Assembly (NCBI GenBank): GCA_050331455.1
Contig: JBHJGV010000002.1
Location: 1-28,250, forward strand
Length of the DNA: 28,250 bases
Reading direction: 5' to 3'
Source: CAYUYV01 sp050331455
GTDB taxonomy: Bacteria; Pseudomonadota; Alphaproteobacteria; JAJFIK01
Numbering within the stretch: position 1 is the stretch's first letter; each line of letters starts with the position of its first letter. Positions 7,478-15,048 of this stretch are shown one piece after another. The position numbers and the translations under genes were made by a program. Below the pieces are notes generated by a model, which searched no databases, had not been told where the DNA came from, and saw nothing but the letters and a program-made list of their open reading frames with translations.

Positions 7478-7553
7478 TGGTGCCGGCTGACGGGATCGAA
7501 CCGCCGACCCTCTGATTACAAATCAGATGCTCTACCAGCTGAGCTAAGCCGGC
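7478..7553 (-). tRNA. tRNA-Thr (anticodon TGT)
   Basis: Read on the minus strand, the acceptor arm GCCGGCT pairs with AGCCGGC. The D-arm is TAGCTCAGCTGGTAGAGC. The anticodon stem TCTGA/TCAGA encloses loop TTTGTAA, giving anticodon TGT for threonine codon ACA. The T-arm GGCGGTTCGAATCCCGTC carries the standard GTTCGA. The 3' CCA is encoded (7478-7480). There is no sign of an integrated element at its 3' end, where T-rich sequence leads into the terminator hairpin. Confidence 0.97.
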
Positions 7554-7604
7554 CCTGGGAGGTTCGTACCATCCGTTTGGCGGGGGTTCAACTCAGGCGT
7601 TGGG

Positions 7605-8027
7605 CTATGGGTCGAGGCGGGCGGTGGCGGTGCCGGTGAGGACGGGGGCGCCGGCGGCGTTGACCGTGACGACTTCGAAATCGGCGACCGGTTCGCCGGC
7701 CTCCTCGCGGATGGCGGTGACCGTGGCTGTGCCGGTCAGCGTGTCGCCGGGGAAGACCTGGGCGGTGAAGCGGACTCCATAGCGCACAAGGCGCCCATCG
7801 CCCGCCACATCCGTCAGCAGGCGGCCCGTCATGCCCATGGTCAGCATGCCATGGGCGAATACGGACGGATAGCCCGCCACCTGTGTCGTGAAGACTTCGT
7901 CCGTATGCAAGGGATTATAGTCGCCTGACGCGCCGGCATATTGCACAATCTGGGTGCGCTTCAGATCCTCCACCAGGATCTGGCTGAACACATCGCCCAC
8001 GGACAGGGCGCTTTTCTTCAAGGGCAT
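7605..8027 (-). CDS. MaoC-family dehydratase (hot-dog fold)
   Basis: Predicted (R)-specific enoyl-CoA hydratase/dehydratase half. The 140-residue protein has the hydratase-2 motif YAGASGDYNPLHTD with catalytic-type Asp36 and His41, then FAHGMLTMGMTG, which shapes the substrate tunnel. The start at 8027 is preceded by GGGAG at about 8-nt spacing. It lies 12 bp downstream of the other MaoC-type gene. The two likely form a heterodimer, as in paired dehydratases where one subunit supplies the active site and the other the acyl-chain pocket. This subunit carries the catalytic residues. The substrate is an acyl-CoA of unknown type. Confidence 0.93.
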   Translation of the reverse strand: MPLKKSALSVGDVFSQILVEDLKRTQIVQYAGASGDYNPLHTDEVFTTQVAGYPSVFAHGMLTMGMTGRLLTDVAGDGRLVRYGVRFTAQVFPGDTLTGTATVTAIREEAGEPVADFEVVTVNAAGAPVLTGTATARLDP

Positions 8028-8039
8028 GGCCCGTCTCCC

Positions 8040-8582
8040 TCATTCCGCCGTAGCAGGACGTTCCGTGCGCACACCGATGCTGCGCGCGGTGACCACGAGA
8101 TCGCCGTTCTGGTCCCGGTATTCCGTCACGGTCTCGGCAAAGATCAGCTTGCCGGCGCGGCGGCCCTGCTTTTCCCAGGTCTGGCCCGGGCGCACCGTGG
8201 CCGTCAACACATCGCCCGGCGCCGGGTGGCGGTGATACTCGTAATGCTGCTCGGCGTGGAGCATGCCGCTATTGCCGCCGCCCCCCGATCCACCACCCCC
8301 CCCTGATCCACCACGCCCCGATGCGCCGCCAGACCCTTCCCCGGCCGACAGGCCCGTGGGCGTGCCGCCGGAACCGAACCAGGGCGCGCCGATCTTGGGG
8401 CGCAGGGGATAGTCCGGATCATACTGGGCGCTCGCCTGAACGAATGTGGGCGGGGCGATGACCGTGCCCGGCTCCGTCCCGGCGGCATAATCCGCATCGT
8501 GATAGATCGGGTTCGGATCGCCGATGGACCGGGCGAACATCATGATGTGCCCCGCCTCGATGGGAAACCGGTCAACGGCCAT
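8040..8582 (-). CDS. MaoC/FAS1-like dehydratase partner subunit with glycine-rich insert
   Basis: A 180-residue hot-dog protein of the MaoC N-terminal (FAS1-like dehydratase) group. It opens with DRFPIEAGHIMMFARSIGDPNPIYHD and APPTFV, and later shows LHAEQHYEYHRHPAPGDVL and KLIFAETVTEYRDQNG, all usual for the family. Between them, residues about 70-106 form a glycine/serine-rich stretch built from GSGG and GGGGSG. I do not expect this in relatives, which pass directly into the LHAxQ strand. ATG at 8582 has a strong GGAGG (8590-8594) at 7-nt spacing, and a longer upstream frame is an artefact. It is the first gene of the pair with the downstream MaoC protein, and its role is probably to complete the acyl-CoA pocket. 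Confidence 0.92.
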   Translation of the reverse strand: MAVDRFPIEAGHIMMFARSIGDPNPIYHDADYAAGTEPGTVIAPPTFVQASAQYDPDYPLRPKIGAPWFGSGGTPTGLSAGEGSGGASGRGGSGGGGGSGGGGNSGMLHAEQHYEYHRHPAPGDVLTATVRPGQTWEKQGRRAGKLIFAETVTEYRDQNGDLVVTARSIGVRTERPATAE

Positions 8583-8708
8583 GGGGTGTCCTCCGCCTCG
8601 TTTTGACGTCATGGTTAAGCCAAGTATTGACCGTCCCCGCCGCCGGCTCAAGGGCATGCCTCTGCCGGGCGGTCGGCGGGTCCCCCAAGAGGAGCCGAAA
8701 GGACCAAA

Positions 8709-9719
8709 ATGAAAATGTCGATGCTGTCCCTGTTCCGTTGCCGTTTTCCGGCCTCGCTGGCGCTGTGCGCAGTCCTTGTGGTGGCCCTGCCGCATGCCGT
8801 GCGGGCCGGGGCCCAAGCGGCCGAAGACGGTCCCTGCGCGGGCCATGGGGTGGCGGAGCCCGGCCCCCTCGCGCCCGGGCCTTTGCCGGCGGGGCGTGGC
8901 TGTTTCGTGTTTTCGGATTGGGCAGGGCCGGCCATCCCGGTGTTCTACGCCGCCCCGCGCAGCCTGGGGCCGGATACACCGATCCTGTTCGTTCACCACG
9001 GCAACCGCCGCAACGGAGATGCCTATCGGGACCATTGGGTGGGACTGGTCGCGGCGTTCCAGGTTCTGGTGGTGGCGCCGACCTTCCCGAACGAGGCCTT
9101 CCCGCGCTCCCGTGCCTATAATCTCGGCCATGTCTTCGATGCCGAAGGCGCCCCGCGGCCCCGGGCCCAGTGGAGCTTCTCCGCCGTTGAGCCCCTGTTC
9201 GACGCCGTGGCCCAGCGGGTCGGCTCCCGGCAGACGGGCTATTTGATGTTCGGCCATTCAGCGGGATCCCAATTCGTGCACCGCTTCGCCTATCACGTGC
9301 CCGAAAACCGGGCGCTGGCGATCGTCGCGGCCAATGCGGGCTGGTACACACTGCCGGATTTCGAGGTCGCGTGGCCCTATGGGCTGAAGGGGTCCGTCGT
9401 GGATCCGGCGGCAGCGCGGGCCGTCCTGGGCCAGCGGATCATCGTCCTTCTGGGCGAGGAGGATACGGATCCTGAGGGCCGGGCCCTGCGGCGCACGCCG
9501 GAAGCGATTGCCCAGGGGCCCCATCGCTTGGCCCGGGGTCGGCGCTTTTTTGCGGCCGCCAAGGCAAGGGCGGCAGCCCTCGACACGGCTTTTGCCTGGA
9601 CCCTGGACACGGTGCCCGGCGCCGACCACGATAACAACAAGATGGCCGCGCCCGCCCTGGTTCATCTGCTGAACGCGGCGGGCCTGCCGGTTGGGCCGAC
9701 CCGGCCCTCATCCCGTTAA
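8709..9719 (+). CDS. Secreted alpha/beta hydrolase
   Basis: A 336-residue exported hydrolase. Residues 1-38 form a signal peptide (basic FRCRF, then LALCAVLVVALPHAVRAGAQA). The fold is marked by PILFVHHGNRRNGDAY (oxyanion region), the nucleophile elbow GHSAGS with Ser184, an acidic residue in LLGEEDTD (about 250-254) and His307 in GADHDN. Early cysteines (Cys43, Cys65) could form a disulfide. The start is ATG at 8709, with AAAGGA 7 bases upstream. An ester substrate is likely, but the specific one is unknown. It is divergent from the MaoC pair across a 126-bp promoter region and followed by the PepSY-like gene. Confidence 0.87.
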   Translation: MKMSMLSLFRCRFPASLALCAVLVVALPHAVRAGAQAAEDGPCAGHGVAEPGPLAPGPLPAGRGCFVFSDWAGPAIPVFYAAPRSLGPDTPILFVHHGNRRNGDAYRDHWVGLVAAFQVLVVAPTFPNEAFPRSRAYNLGHVFDAEGAPRPRAQWSFSAVEPLFDAVAQRVGSRQTGYLMFGHSAGSQFVHRFAYHVPENRALAIVAANAGWYTLPDFEVAWPYGLKGSVVDPAAARAVLGQRIIVLLGEEDTDPEGRALRRTPEAIAQGPHRLARGRRFFAAAKARAAALDTAFAWTLDTVPGADHDNNKMAAPALVHLLNAAGLPVGPTRPSSR

Positions 9720-9753
9720 GTCCCGGTCCCGTTAAGTCCCGGGCCCGTTAAAG
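9711..9753. repeat. Three-unit imperfect tandem repeat at the hydrolase 3' end
   Basis: Units tcccgttaag, tcccggtcccgttaag and tcccgggcccgttaaag follow one another. The first contains the hydrolase stop codon (taa at 9717-9719), so the repeat probably grew by slippage just behind the gene. The later copies carry the same taa codon in varying frames. Confidence 0.75.
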
Positions 9754-9782
9754 CTCTGGCCCCATTCAAGGAGACCCGACCC

Positions 9783-10238
9783 ATGGCCATGAAATCTTGT
9801 TTCGCCATTGTGCTGTTGGCCGGGCTCGCCGGGCCGGCGCTCGCCTTCGAGACCGTGCCCCTGCCACCGGATGCCGCGGCCAGTATCGGGGCCGCCGGCG
9901 CCCCCTTCCGGGCGCTCGGGATCCGGGGCAACAGCGTGCAGAACACCGTGGGCCTTTACGGCGGCCACCGGGCCTCCGTCGCGCCCGGTGTTCGGGGGCG
10001 AAGCATTCGGGGATTCGTGAATGACCGGTTCGCCCTGGCCGACCGGTTCGGCGAAGGGGTGGGGATGGGGCGCAAGGCCCTGCGCCGGCTGTTGAAGGCG
10101 GAAGGCTATTCAAAGGCGCGGGGCGTCCACTTCCAGAACGGCTTTTACGACCTCACGGCCCGGTCCGGAGACGATCGCGTCCGCCTGCAGATCGACGCCT
10201 TATCCGGCCGCATCACCCGGGCCGAGATCCTGAAGTGA
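9783..10238 (+). CDS. Small periplasmic PepSY-like protein
   Basis: A 151-residue exported protein of unknown role. Signal peptide residues 1-21 (MAMKSCFAIVLLAGLAGPALA) end in an ALA cleavage site. The C-terminal 45 residues (LRRLLKAEGYSKARGVHFQNG, then YDLTARSGDDRVRLQIDALSGRITRAEIL) follow the PepSY pattern of a helix and three strands, with the typical DALSGRI ending. PepSY domains are thought to bind or inhibit peptidases or to sense in the periplasm; nothing here says which. AAGGAG lies 9 bases before ATG at 9783. It is 63 bp after the secreted hydrolase and may be cotranscribed. Confidence 0.82.
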   Translation: MAMKSCFAIVLLAGLAGPALAFETVPLPPDAAASIGAAGAPFRALGIRGNSVQNTVGLYGGHRASVAPGVRGRSIRGFVNDRFALADRFGEGVGMGRKALRRLLKAEGYSKARGVHFQNGFYDLTARSGDDRVRLQIDALSGRITRAEILK

Positions 10239-10290
10239 GGACATGACCGGTCGGCGGACGGTGCGGGGGCGAGATGATCCAGGCTGTGGA

Positions 10291-10308
10291 CGATCCGGGG
10301 ACGGATCG
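10291..10308. terminator. Short hairpin between convergent genes
   Basis: CGATCCG (10291-10297), loop GGGA (a GNRA-type tetraloop), CGGATCG (10302-10308): a perfect 7-bp stem in the 100-bp gap between the convergent PepSY-like and CoA-transferase genes. There is no T-run on either side, so the terminator call rests on position and stem only. Confidence 0.35.
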
Positions 10309-10338
10309 CCCCGAACCGCCCCGGCCACGCGGATGCTG

Positions 10339-11568
10339 CTAGGAGGCGCGGGCCGTCCCCACGACGCCCTTGTCCAGAAGGCCGGCGATGGTCGCCTCGT
10401 CATACCCCAACTCGCCCAGCACCTCGGCCGTGTGTTCGCCCACGCCCGGCGGCGGCCCCTTGGGTCCGTCCTCGGCGCCGTGGAATCGCACCGGCGCGGC
10501 CGGCGTGCGATAGGGATGGGCGGTTCCGGCCTCGTCGCGCAGCACGGCGCCGGGAATGTCGGCAAAGGCGCCGGCGGCCTCGGCCTGGGGATCGGCGGCG
10601 ACCTGGGCCGGAGTCTGGACCGGCGCCCAGACCAGATCCTCCGCATCGAGACGGGGGCCCCACTCCGTCAGGTCCCGCTCGGCGAAGGCCTCGTCCAGCA
10701 TATCGACCAGGGCGCCGCCATGGCGCCGGCGCTCCTTGGAAGAGGCAAAGCGCGGATCCTCGGCCATGGCCTCCCGGCCGACGGCGCGTAAGAGGGCCTT
10801 CCAGTCCGAGCCGCCCTGGCGCGGGATCAGACACAGCCAAAACCCGTCCTTAGTCTGAAAGAAATTATTCGTGGGCTGAACGGCCTCGTGGCGGGCCCGG
10901 TTGGAGGCCACCCGGCCGAAGCGGAGCTGGATCGCCATGTCCGAGCCGAGGGAGTAAATGCCGGTGCGCAGCAGGGAGGTCTCGACAAGCCGTCCCTGAC
11001 CGGTGCGCTCGCGTTCATAAAGGGCCGCGAGGATGCCGGCGGCGGGGGACTGGCCCGTGATATGGTCACCGAAGGCGGTGCGGATGGGAAACGGGTCCGT
11101 TCCCCGGGGCGCATGGAGCCGTGCCACGCCGGAGCGGGCCCAGAAGGCCGCCATGTCGAAGCCGGGCCGGTCCGCTTCCTCGCCGAGCAGGCCGTAGCCC
11201 GTGACGCTGGCATAGACGAGGCGCGGGTTGAGGGCGTGGACGCTGTCCCAGTCAAGGCCCGCGCGGGTCAGGGAGCCCGGGCGAAGATTGGTGAGGAAGA
11301 CGTCGGCCTCCGCCACCAGCTTGCGGATGATGTCCGCGCCTTCCGGTGTGGTGGAGTCGAGGGCGATGCCCCGCTTGCCCCGGTTGTCCAGGGCAAAGAC
11401 CGGGTTGTCGTCCATGTCGACGCCGAGGGAGGCGAAGAAATCCCGGATCGGATCGCCCTTCAGGGGCTCGATTTTAAGAACGCTCGCGCCCCAGTCGGCC
11501 AGCATGCCGCCCGCCGACGGCGCCGCGATATAGGTGGCCATCTCCACCACCTTCAACCCTTCCAGCAT
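10339..11568 (-). CDS. Class III (CaiB/BaiF family) CoA-transferase
   Basis: Moves CoA between acids or racemises an acyl-CoA through an aspartyl-CoA adduct. The 409-residue protein starts MLEGLKVVEMATYIAAPSAG, has LADWGASVLKIEP and NRGKRGIALD, and carries the family aspartate in DRPGFDMAAFWARSG (Asp138). Later come TNNFFQTKDGFWLCL and, near the end, the AEVLGELGYD motif of the family. ATG at 11568 has GGAGG about 9 bases upstream. A longer frame to 11658 would overlap the protease gene and lacks a site. Known relatives include mesaconyl-, formyl- and carnitine-CoA transferases; the substrate cannot be fixed. It is 86 bp downstream of htrA on the same strand, with no functional link evident. 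Confidence 0.93.
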   Translation of the reverse strand: MLEGLKVVEMATYIAAPSAGGMLADWGASVLKIEPLKGDPIRDFFASLGVDMDDNPVFALDNRGKRGIALDSTTPEGADIIRKLVAEADVFLTNLRPGSLTRAGLDWDSVHALNPRLVYASVTGYGLLGEEADRPGFDMAAFWARSGVARLHAPRGTDPFPIRTAFGDHITGQSPAAGILAALYERERTGQGRLVETSLLRTGIYSLGSDMAIQLRFGRVASNRARHEAVQPTNNFFQTKDGFWLCLIPRQGGSDWKALLRAVGREAMAEDPRFASSKERRRHGGALVDMLDEAFAERDLTEWGPRLDAEDLVWAPVQTPAQVAADPQAEAAGAFADIPGAVLRDEAGTAHPYRTPAAPVRFHGAEDGPKGPPPGVGEHTAEVLGELGYDEATIAGLLDKGVVGTARAS

Positions 11569-11654
11569 CGGCCCTGCCTCCCACAATTGCTCGTTCGAGA
11601 CGCAGTGTGCCGGTGCCGGGCGGCCGTCACAAGCCGCCGACGCGGTTTGGGCCA

Positions 11655-13052
11655 TCAAGGTTTGATTTCGAGGGCCTCGAAGACGGTCTCGTCCTTACGG
11701 TCGATCTTGACCAGAAGGGCGCCGGTCTGGTCGGTGACGGCCCGGTCCACCTCGCTTTCCATGTCGGCCATGGAAGAGACCGGCGTACCGAACACATCCG
11801 AAATCAGATCGCCCGGCCGGACCCGGTTCGCAAGGGGCGAATTGGCATCGACGGACACGACGAACAGGCCATCCGTATCGCGATGGATGCCGTGCTGAAT
11901 GCGCATGGGCAGGGACAATTCCGACAAGGTTACACCGAGGCCGGCAAAGCGCCGGGGCTCCGGCGGCGCGATGGACAGGCGCTGGCCCGTGCCCTTGGGC
12001 AGGGGCTGAATCGTCACCTCGACGGTGATCTCGCGGCCCTGGCGCCAGACCTGAATGGGGACAACGGAGCCGACGGGTGTGCGCGCGACGAGCCGGGGCA
12101 GGCGGCGCATCTTGTTCACGGGTGAATCGCCATAGGACAGGATGATGTCATTGGGCAGCAGACCCCCGACCTGGGCGGGGCTGTCGGGCCGGATCTGGGT
12201 GATCCGCACGCCCCGCGGCGCGGCGAGGCCGAACCGTTCGGCAACCACATCGTCGACCGGCTGCACGCTGACGCCGAGAAAGCCGAGCCGGGCCTCGCCG
12301 AACTGTTTGATCTGGTCGACCACCACCTTGGCGAAGGAGGACGGGATCGCAAAAGCAAGGCCCACATTCGAATTGGTGGGCGAGATGATCGCCGTGTTGA
12401 TGCCGATGACCTCGCCGGTGGTGTTGAACAAAGGCCCTCCGGAATTGCCGCTGTTGATGGCCGCATCGGTCTGGATGAAGAAGTCGAAATATTGCGGCCG
12501 GGCGCCCGCGCGCGAGGCGGGGCTGCGGTCTTTGATCTTGCGGTCGCGCGCCGAGATGATGCCCAGGGTGACCGTCCCGCCGAAGCCGAACGGGTTGCCG
12601 ATGGCCAGCGCCCAGCTGCCCACCTTGGCGTCATCGGAATTGCCTAATGTCACCGCCGGCCGGCGCCGGCCGGCCTCGACCTTCAACACGGCGATGTCCG
12701 TTTCCGAGTCTCGGCCCACAATCTGGGCCGGCAGCACGGTATCATCGATCAGATAGACCATAATGCCAGTCGCGTTGCGGACGACATGGTTGTTGGTGAC
12801 GATCAGGCCCGAGGGATCGATGATGAAGCCGGAGCCCAGGGACCGCACGCCGCCGCCGCCCGGGGGCGCCCCAAAGGGATTCTGCGCGCTTTCCCGGGAC
12901 GAGGCGATATTGACGACAGACGCCGACAGCTTTTCGGCAAGCTGGGAAAAGTCGCCACCGGGACCACGAGCAGCGGCGCCCACAGGGTGGAGGGACAGCG
13001 TGGTTGCCAGCGTGATGGCGGCCGTCCAGCGGCTCCAAGCCTTGATCGTCAT
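11655..13052 (-). CDS. Periplasmic serine protease/chaperone, HtrA (DegP) family
   Basis: Degrades or refolds damaged envelope proteins. The 465-residue protein has a signal peptide (cleavage near VGAAA, residue 28) and a trypsin-like domain with His89 (TNNHVV), Asp119 (SETDIAVLKV) and Ser204 (INSGNSGGPL). Two PDZ domains follow (about 245-345 and 365-460), the first beginning LGFLGVSVQPVDD. Length and order match DegP/DegQ/MucD. The glycine/proline-rich NPFGAPPGGGGVRSLG fits the flexible LA loop of the family. Start ATG at 13052 has AAAGGA upstream. A stress-sigma promoter could be expected but I could not place one. Which paralogue it is cannot be decided. Confidence 0.95.
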   Translation of the reverse strand: MTIKAWSRWTAAITLATTLSLHPVGAAARGPGGDFSQLAEKLSASVVNIASSRESAQNPFGAPPGGGGVRSLGSGFIIDPSGLIVTNNHVVRNATGIMVYLIDDTVLPAQIVGRDSETDIAVLKVEAGRRRPAVTLGNSDDAKVGSWALAIGNPFGFGGTVTLGIISARDRKIKDRSPASRAGARPQYFDFFIQTDAAINSGNSGGPLFNTTGEVIGINTAIISPTNSNVGLAFAIPSSFAKVVVDQIKQFGEARLGFLGVSVQPVDDVVAERFGLAAPRGVRITQIRPDSPAQVGGLLPNDIILSYGDSPVNKMRRLPRLVARTPVGSVVPIQVWRQGREITVEVTIQPLPKGTGQRLSIAPPEPRRFAGLGVTLSELSLPMRIQHGIHRDTDGLFVVSVDANSPLANRVRPGDLISDVFGTPVSSMADMESEVDRAVTDQTGALLVKIDRKDETVFEALEIKP

Positions 13053-13165
13053 CTGCGCAATCCTTTCATCGACGCGGCGCCCGAGTGTCCTGGCCCCGTT
13101 TGGCAGGATGTCAAAATGAAAGGGTAACGGTCTAGACGGGAAGCCCCAAGACCTGAATCGACGCG

Positions 13166-13195
13166 GGCTCGCACCCGTTTTTGATGATGCGAGCC
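13166..13195. promoter_or_regulatory. Inverted repeat downstream of the DUF1349-like gene
   Basis: GGCTCGCA (13166-13173) and TGCGAGCC (13188-13195) are perfect 8-bp reverse complements with a 14-base spacer (cccgtttttgatga). It lies 37 bp beyond the stop of the minus-strand DUF1349-like gene and upstream of htrA. It could be that gene's terminator (no T-run on the minus strand) or a protein-binding site for htrA control. I cannot tell which. Confidence 0.4.
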
Positions 13196-13232
13196 GCTCC
13201 AGGCCCGGCGCCAGCGGTTTTGAAGGGTCGGG

Positions 13233-14162
13233 TCAGTTCGCCATGCAGGGGGCGAAATCGGCGATGCGGGCGAAAGTGATCGATGCGAACTGTCCCACCC
13301 CGTCATGGGGCGGCATCCCGGGATTGGTGACCAGACCGACCTGGACGGTGTTGGCGATATCGGGCCGAACAAACCGGATCACGCCCCCGTCCACGACGCC
13401 TTCGGTCGGCCGGGATTTCCCGTTGCCCATCACCGTCGTTCCTTCGGCGAACGTCTCCTCGGCCCAGACCTGGGTGCCCGGAAGGTTTTTGAAAAAGCGG
13501 AACTCATCCCCGACGCGGCAAATGCGCAGACGCGCTTCGACACCATCGGCGGGGAGGGGCGTGAGCCATAGTGTGGATGCTGATTGAAAACCGGCGAGGC
13601 GCTGGAAATGCCAGCCTCCGATATCCGGAACGGTGCTTTTGGCTTCGGTCCCGAAGAATTCATACTGCTGACCGATATTGTACATGACCCACCGCATCTT
13701 GCCTTTGTCCGATGCAGGGTCGCGGACCAGAAGTCCGGATGAATTGAACGATCCCGTGGGCCGCGTCCGCCCGTCGTCGGCCTTGACGGAACGCACCGCG
13801 GTCTCCACCAGAAAGTTTCCGGACACGACGCGATAGAAAAACGGTCCGGACCGATCCGAATACCAGCCGGCTATTGCCGGCACGCCGCGAAGGGTGAGGC
13901 GCCCGTCCACGACCTGTGCGGTCCGGCTGAGCTCGGGCATCAATTCGGTCAAGCCCTGGGGCAGAGACGAAACGGACGTGAAATCGATGTCGAGGGGCGA
14001 GAGATCCGACGCGCTCGATCGGGCGGTTGGGGTGAGACCTTGAGGGGTCGGAACCGCATGGTTCGCGCCGATCAGCCGCCCGGCAAACGTAAAATTCAGC
14101 CAAGAAAACAGTCCTGCAGCCAAGACAATCAGAACAACGGCAAGCCACCTCAACCCGCTCAT
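13233..14162 (-). CDS. Membrane-anchored protein with concanavalin-like (DUF1349-type) domain
   Basis: A 309-residue protein with one N-terminal membrane span (LRWLAVVLIVLAAGLFSWL) and no clear cleavage site, so it is probably anchored with the rest in the periplasm. Residues about 95-305 read like a jelly-roll of the DUF1349/concanavalin-like glucanase type: FFYRVVSGNFLVETAVRS, SSGLLVRDPASDKGKMRWVMYNIG and VGLVTNP. Family members are mostly uncharacterised and some bind carbohydrate. No catalytic pair of acids stands out. The start is ATG at 14162 with GGAGG at 6-nt spacing; TTG at 14168 is less likely. It is divergent from the TetR gene across 161 bp that contains a palindromic operator candidate, so it may be under TetR control. 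Confidence 0.75.
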   Translation of the reverse strand: MSGLRWLAVVLIVLAAGLFSWLNFTFAGRLIGANHAVPTPQGLTPTARSSASDLSPLDIDFTSVSSLPQGLTELMPELSRTAQVVDGRLTLRGVPAIAGWYSDRSGPFFYRVVSGNFLVETAVRSVKADDGRTRPTGSFNSSGLLVRDPASDKGKMRWVMYNIGQQYEFFGTEAKSTVPDIGGWHFQRLAGFQSASTLWLTPLPADGVEARLRICRVGDEFRFFKNLPGTQVWAEETFAEGTTVMGNGKSRPTEGVVDGGVIRFVRPDIANTVQVGLVTNPGMPPHDGVGQFASITFARIADFAPCMAN

Positions 14163-14260
14163 ATCCAACCTCCATCGGCGTCATTCAAAACGCGCTTCAC
14201 CCCAAAAAGCCCTTCACCCAAGAACGCGCGTCACACATGCCATCGATCATTCTGAGATTC

Positions 14261-14281
14261 AATGAGTGAATTTCATTCATT
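14261..14281. promoter_or_regulatory. Candidate TetR-family operator palindrome
   Basis: A 21-bp palindrome, AATGAGTGAA-t-TTCATTCATT, with a single mismatched pair, lies 42 bp upstream of the TetR gene in the divergent promoter region. The half-site TGAATGAA/TTCATTCA resembles operators of TetR-type fatty-acid regulators as I know them (FadR/PsrA-like, TGAATGA-TCATTCA). It is the best operator in the window and probably serves autoregulation and control of the divergent DUF1349-like gene. Confidence 0.65.
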
Positions 14282-14323
14282 CAAAAAGCTTGCTGCTATG
14301 AGCGCATTGGGAGACACAAGGCC

Positions 14324-14923
14324 ATGACGGAAACCAAACCGAAATCCTTGGCGCGCCGCGCGCCTGAGGCACGGCGCGCCCGCGTGGTCGAGGCCGCCGA
14401 CCAGTTGTTCAGGGATCAGGGTTATGACGATACGAGCATTGCCCAGGTCGCGAAGCGGGCCGGGGTGGCCGCCGGAACGGTCTATCTGTTTTTTCCCGAT
14501 AAACCCTCCCTCCGCATCGGCGTCATCAATGCGCGCAAGGCGCAGATTGCCGGCCTTCTGGCCCATCTGGCGCCGCGGCCCGACGATGATCTGAGAACGG
14601 CGCTTGCCCGGGTGATCGCACCGGTTCTGGAGCACATGCTGCGGACGGGACCCGTCGGCGGCCCCATCGACCGCACACGACTTGAAGACATGGGCCCCGA
14701 AGCGGTGGCGGCCTATGACGCAGTCGACGATGCCATCCGGGACCTGTTCGCGATGCTCGAAGCCGACGGCCGGGCTCGTCCGACCGATCCCAAAACCATG
14801 CCCATCCTCTCCGCCGGTCTGATGACGAGTGCCGTCGAGGGGTGCCGGGCCGGCATTTGTTCGCCCGAAGACATGACGACTTGGCTTGTCGACGCCTTCG
14901 AGCGCCTGCTCCGGCCAGGCTGA
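14324..14923 (+). CDS. TetR/AcrR-family transcriptional regulator
   Basis: A 199-residue one-component repressor. The N-terminal domain has the usual helix-turn-helix: ARVVEAADQLFRDQGYDDTSI, then AQVAKRAGVAAGTVYLFFPDK (residues about 37-60). The C-terminal ligand domain is unassigned. It is preceded by GGGAG at about 10 nt from ATG 14324 and by the palindrome at 14261-14281, a likely autoregulatory site. It is convergent with the old yellow enzyme gene and divergent from the DUF1349-like gene. TetR/NemR-type regulators often sit beside old yellow enzymes, but the operator sequence points instead to the fatty-acid-type group. The effector is unknown. Confidence 0.94.
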   Translation: MTETKPKSLARRAPEARRARVVEAADQLFRDQGYDDTSIAQVAKRAGVAAGTVYLFFPDKPSLRIGVINARKAQIAGLLAHLAPRPDDDLRTALARVIAPVLEHMLRTGPVGGPIDRTRLEDMGPEAVAAYDAVDDAIRDLFAMLEADGRARPTDPKTMPILSAGLMTSAVEGCRAGICSPEDMTTWLVDAFERLLRPG

Positions 14924-15048
14924 GCCTTACGGCGCAGGATTTCAGCGGACCACGGCAGCAGATCGGTCCGTAGCCGAAGTCTCTCACAGGGTCCGAGCAA
15001 AAATATCAGGCGCCGCAGGGTGTGATCCGTGCAGCTCCCTCGACCCTA

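Noticed and set aside
11569..11658. Longer start of the CoA-transferase overlapping htrA
   Set aside because: The extra 30 residues are not family-like, and the inner ATG at 11568 has GGAGG at proper spacing.
10888..11898. Open frame of 336 codons on the plus strand opposite the CoA-transferase and htrA
   Set aside because: It spans the junction of two convincing minus-strand genes and has no family-like segment.
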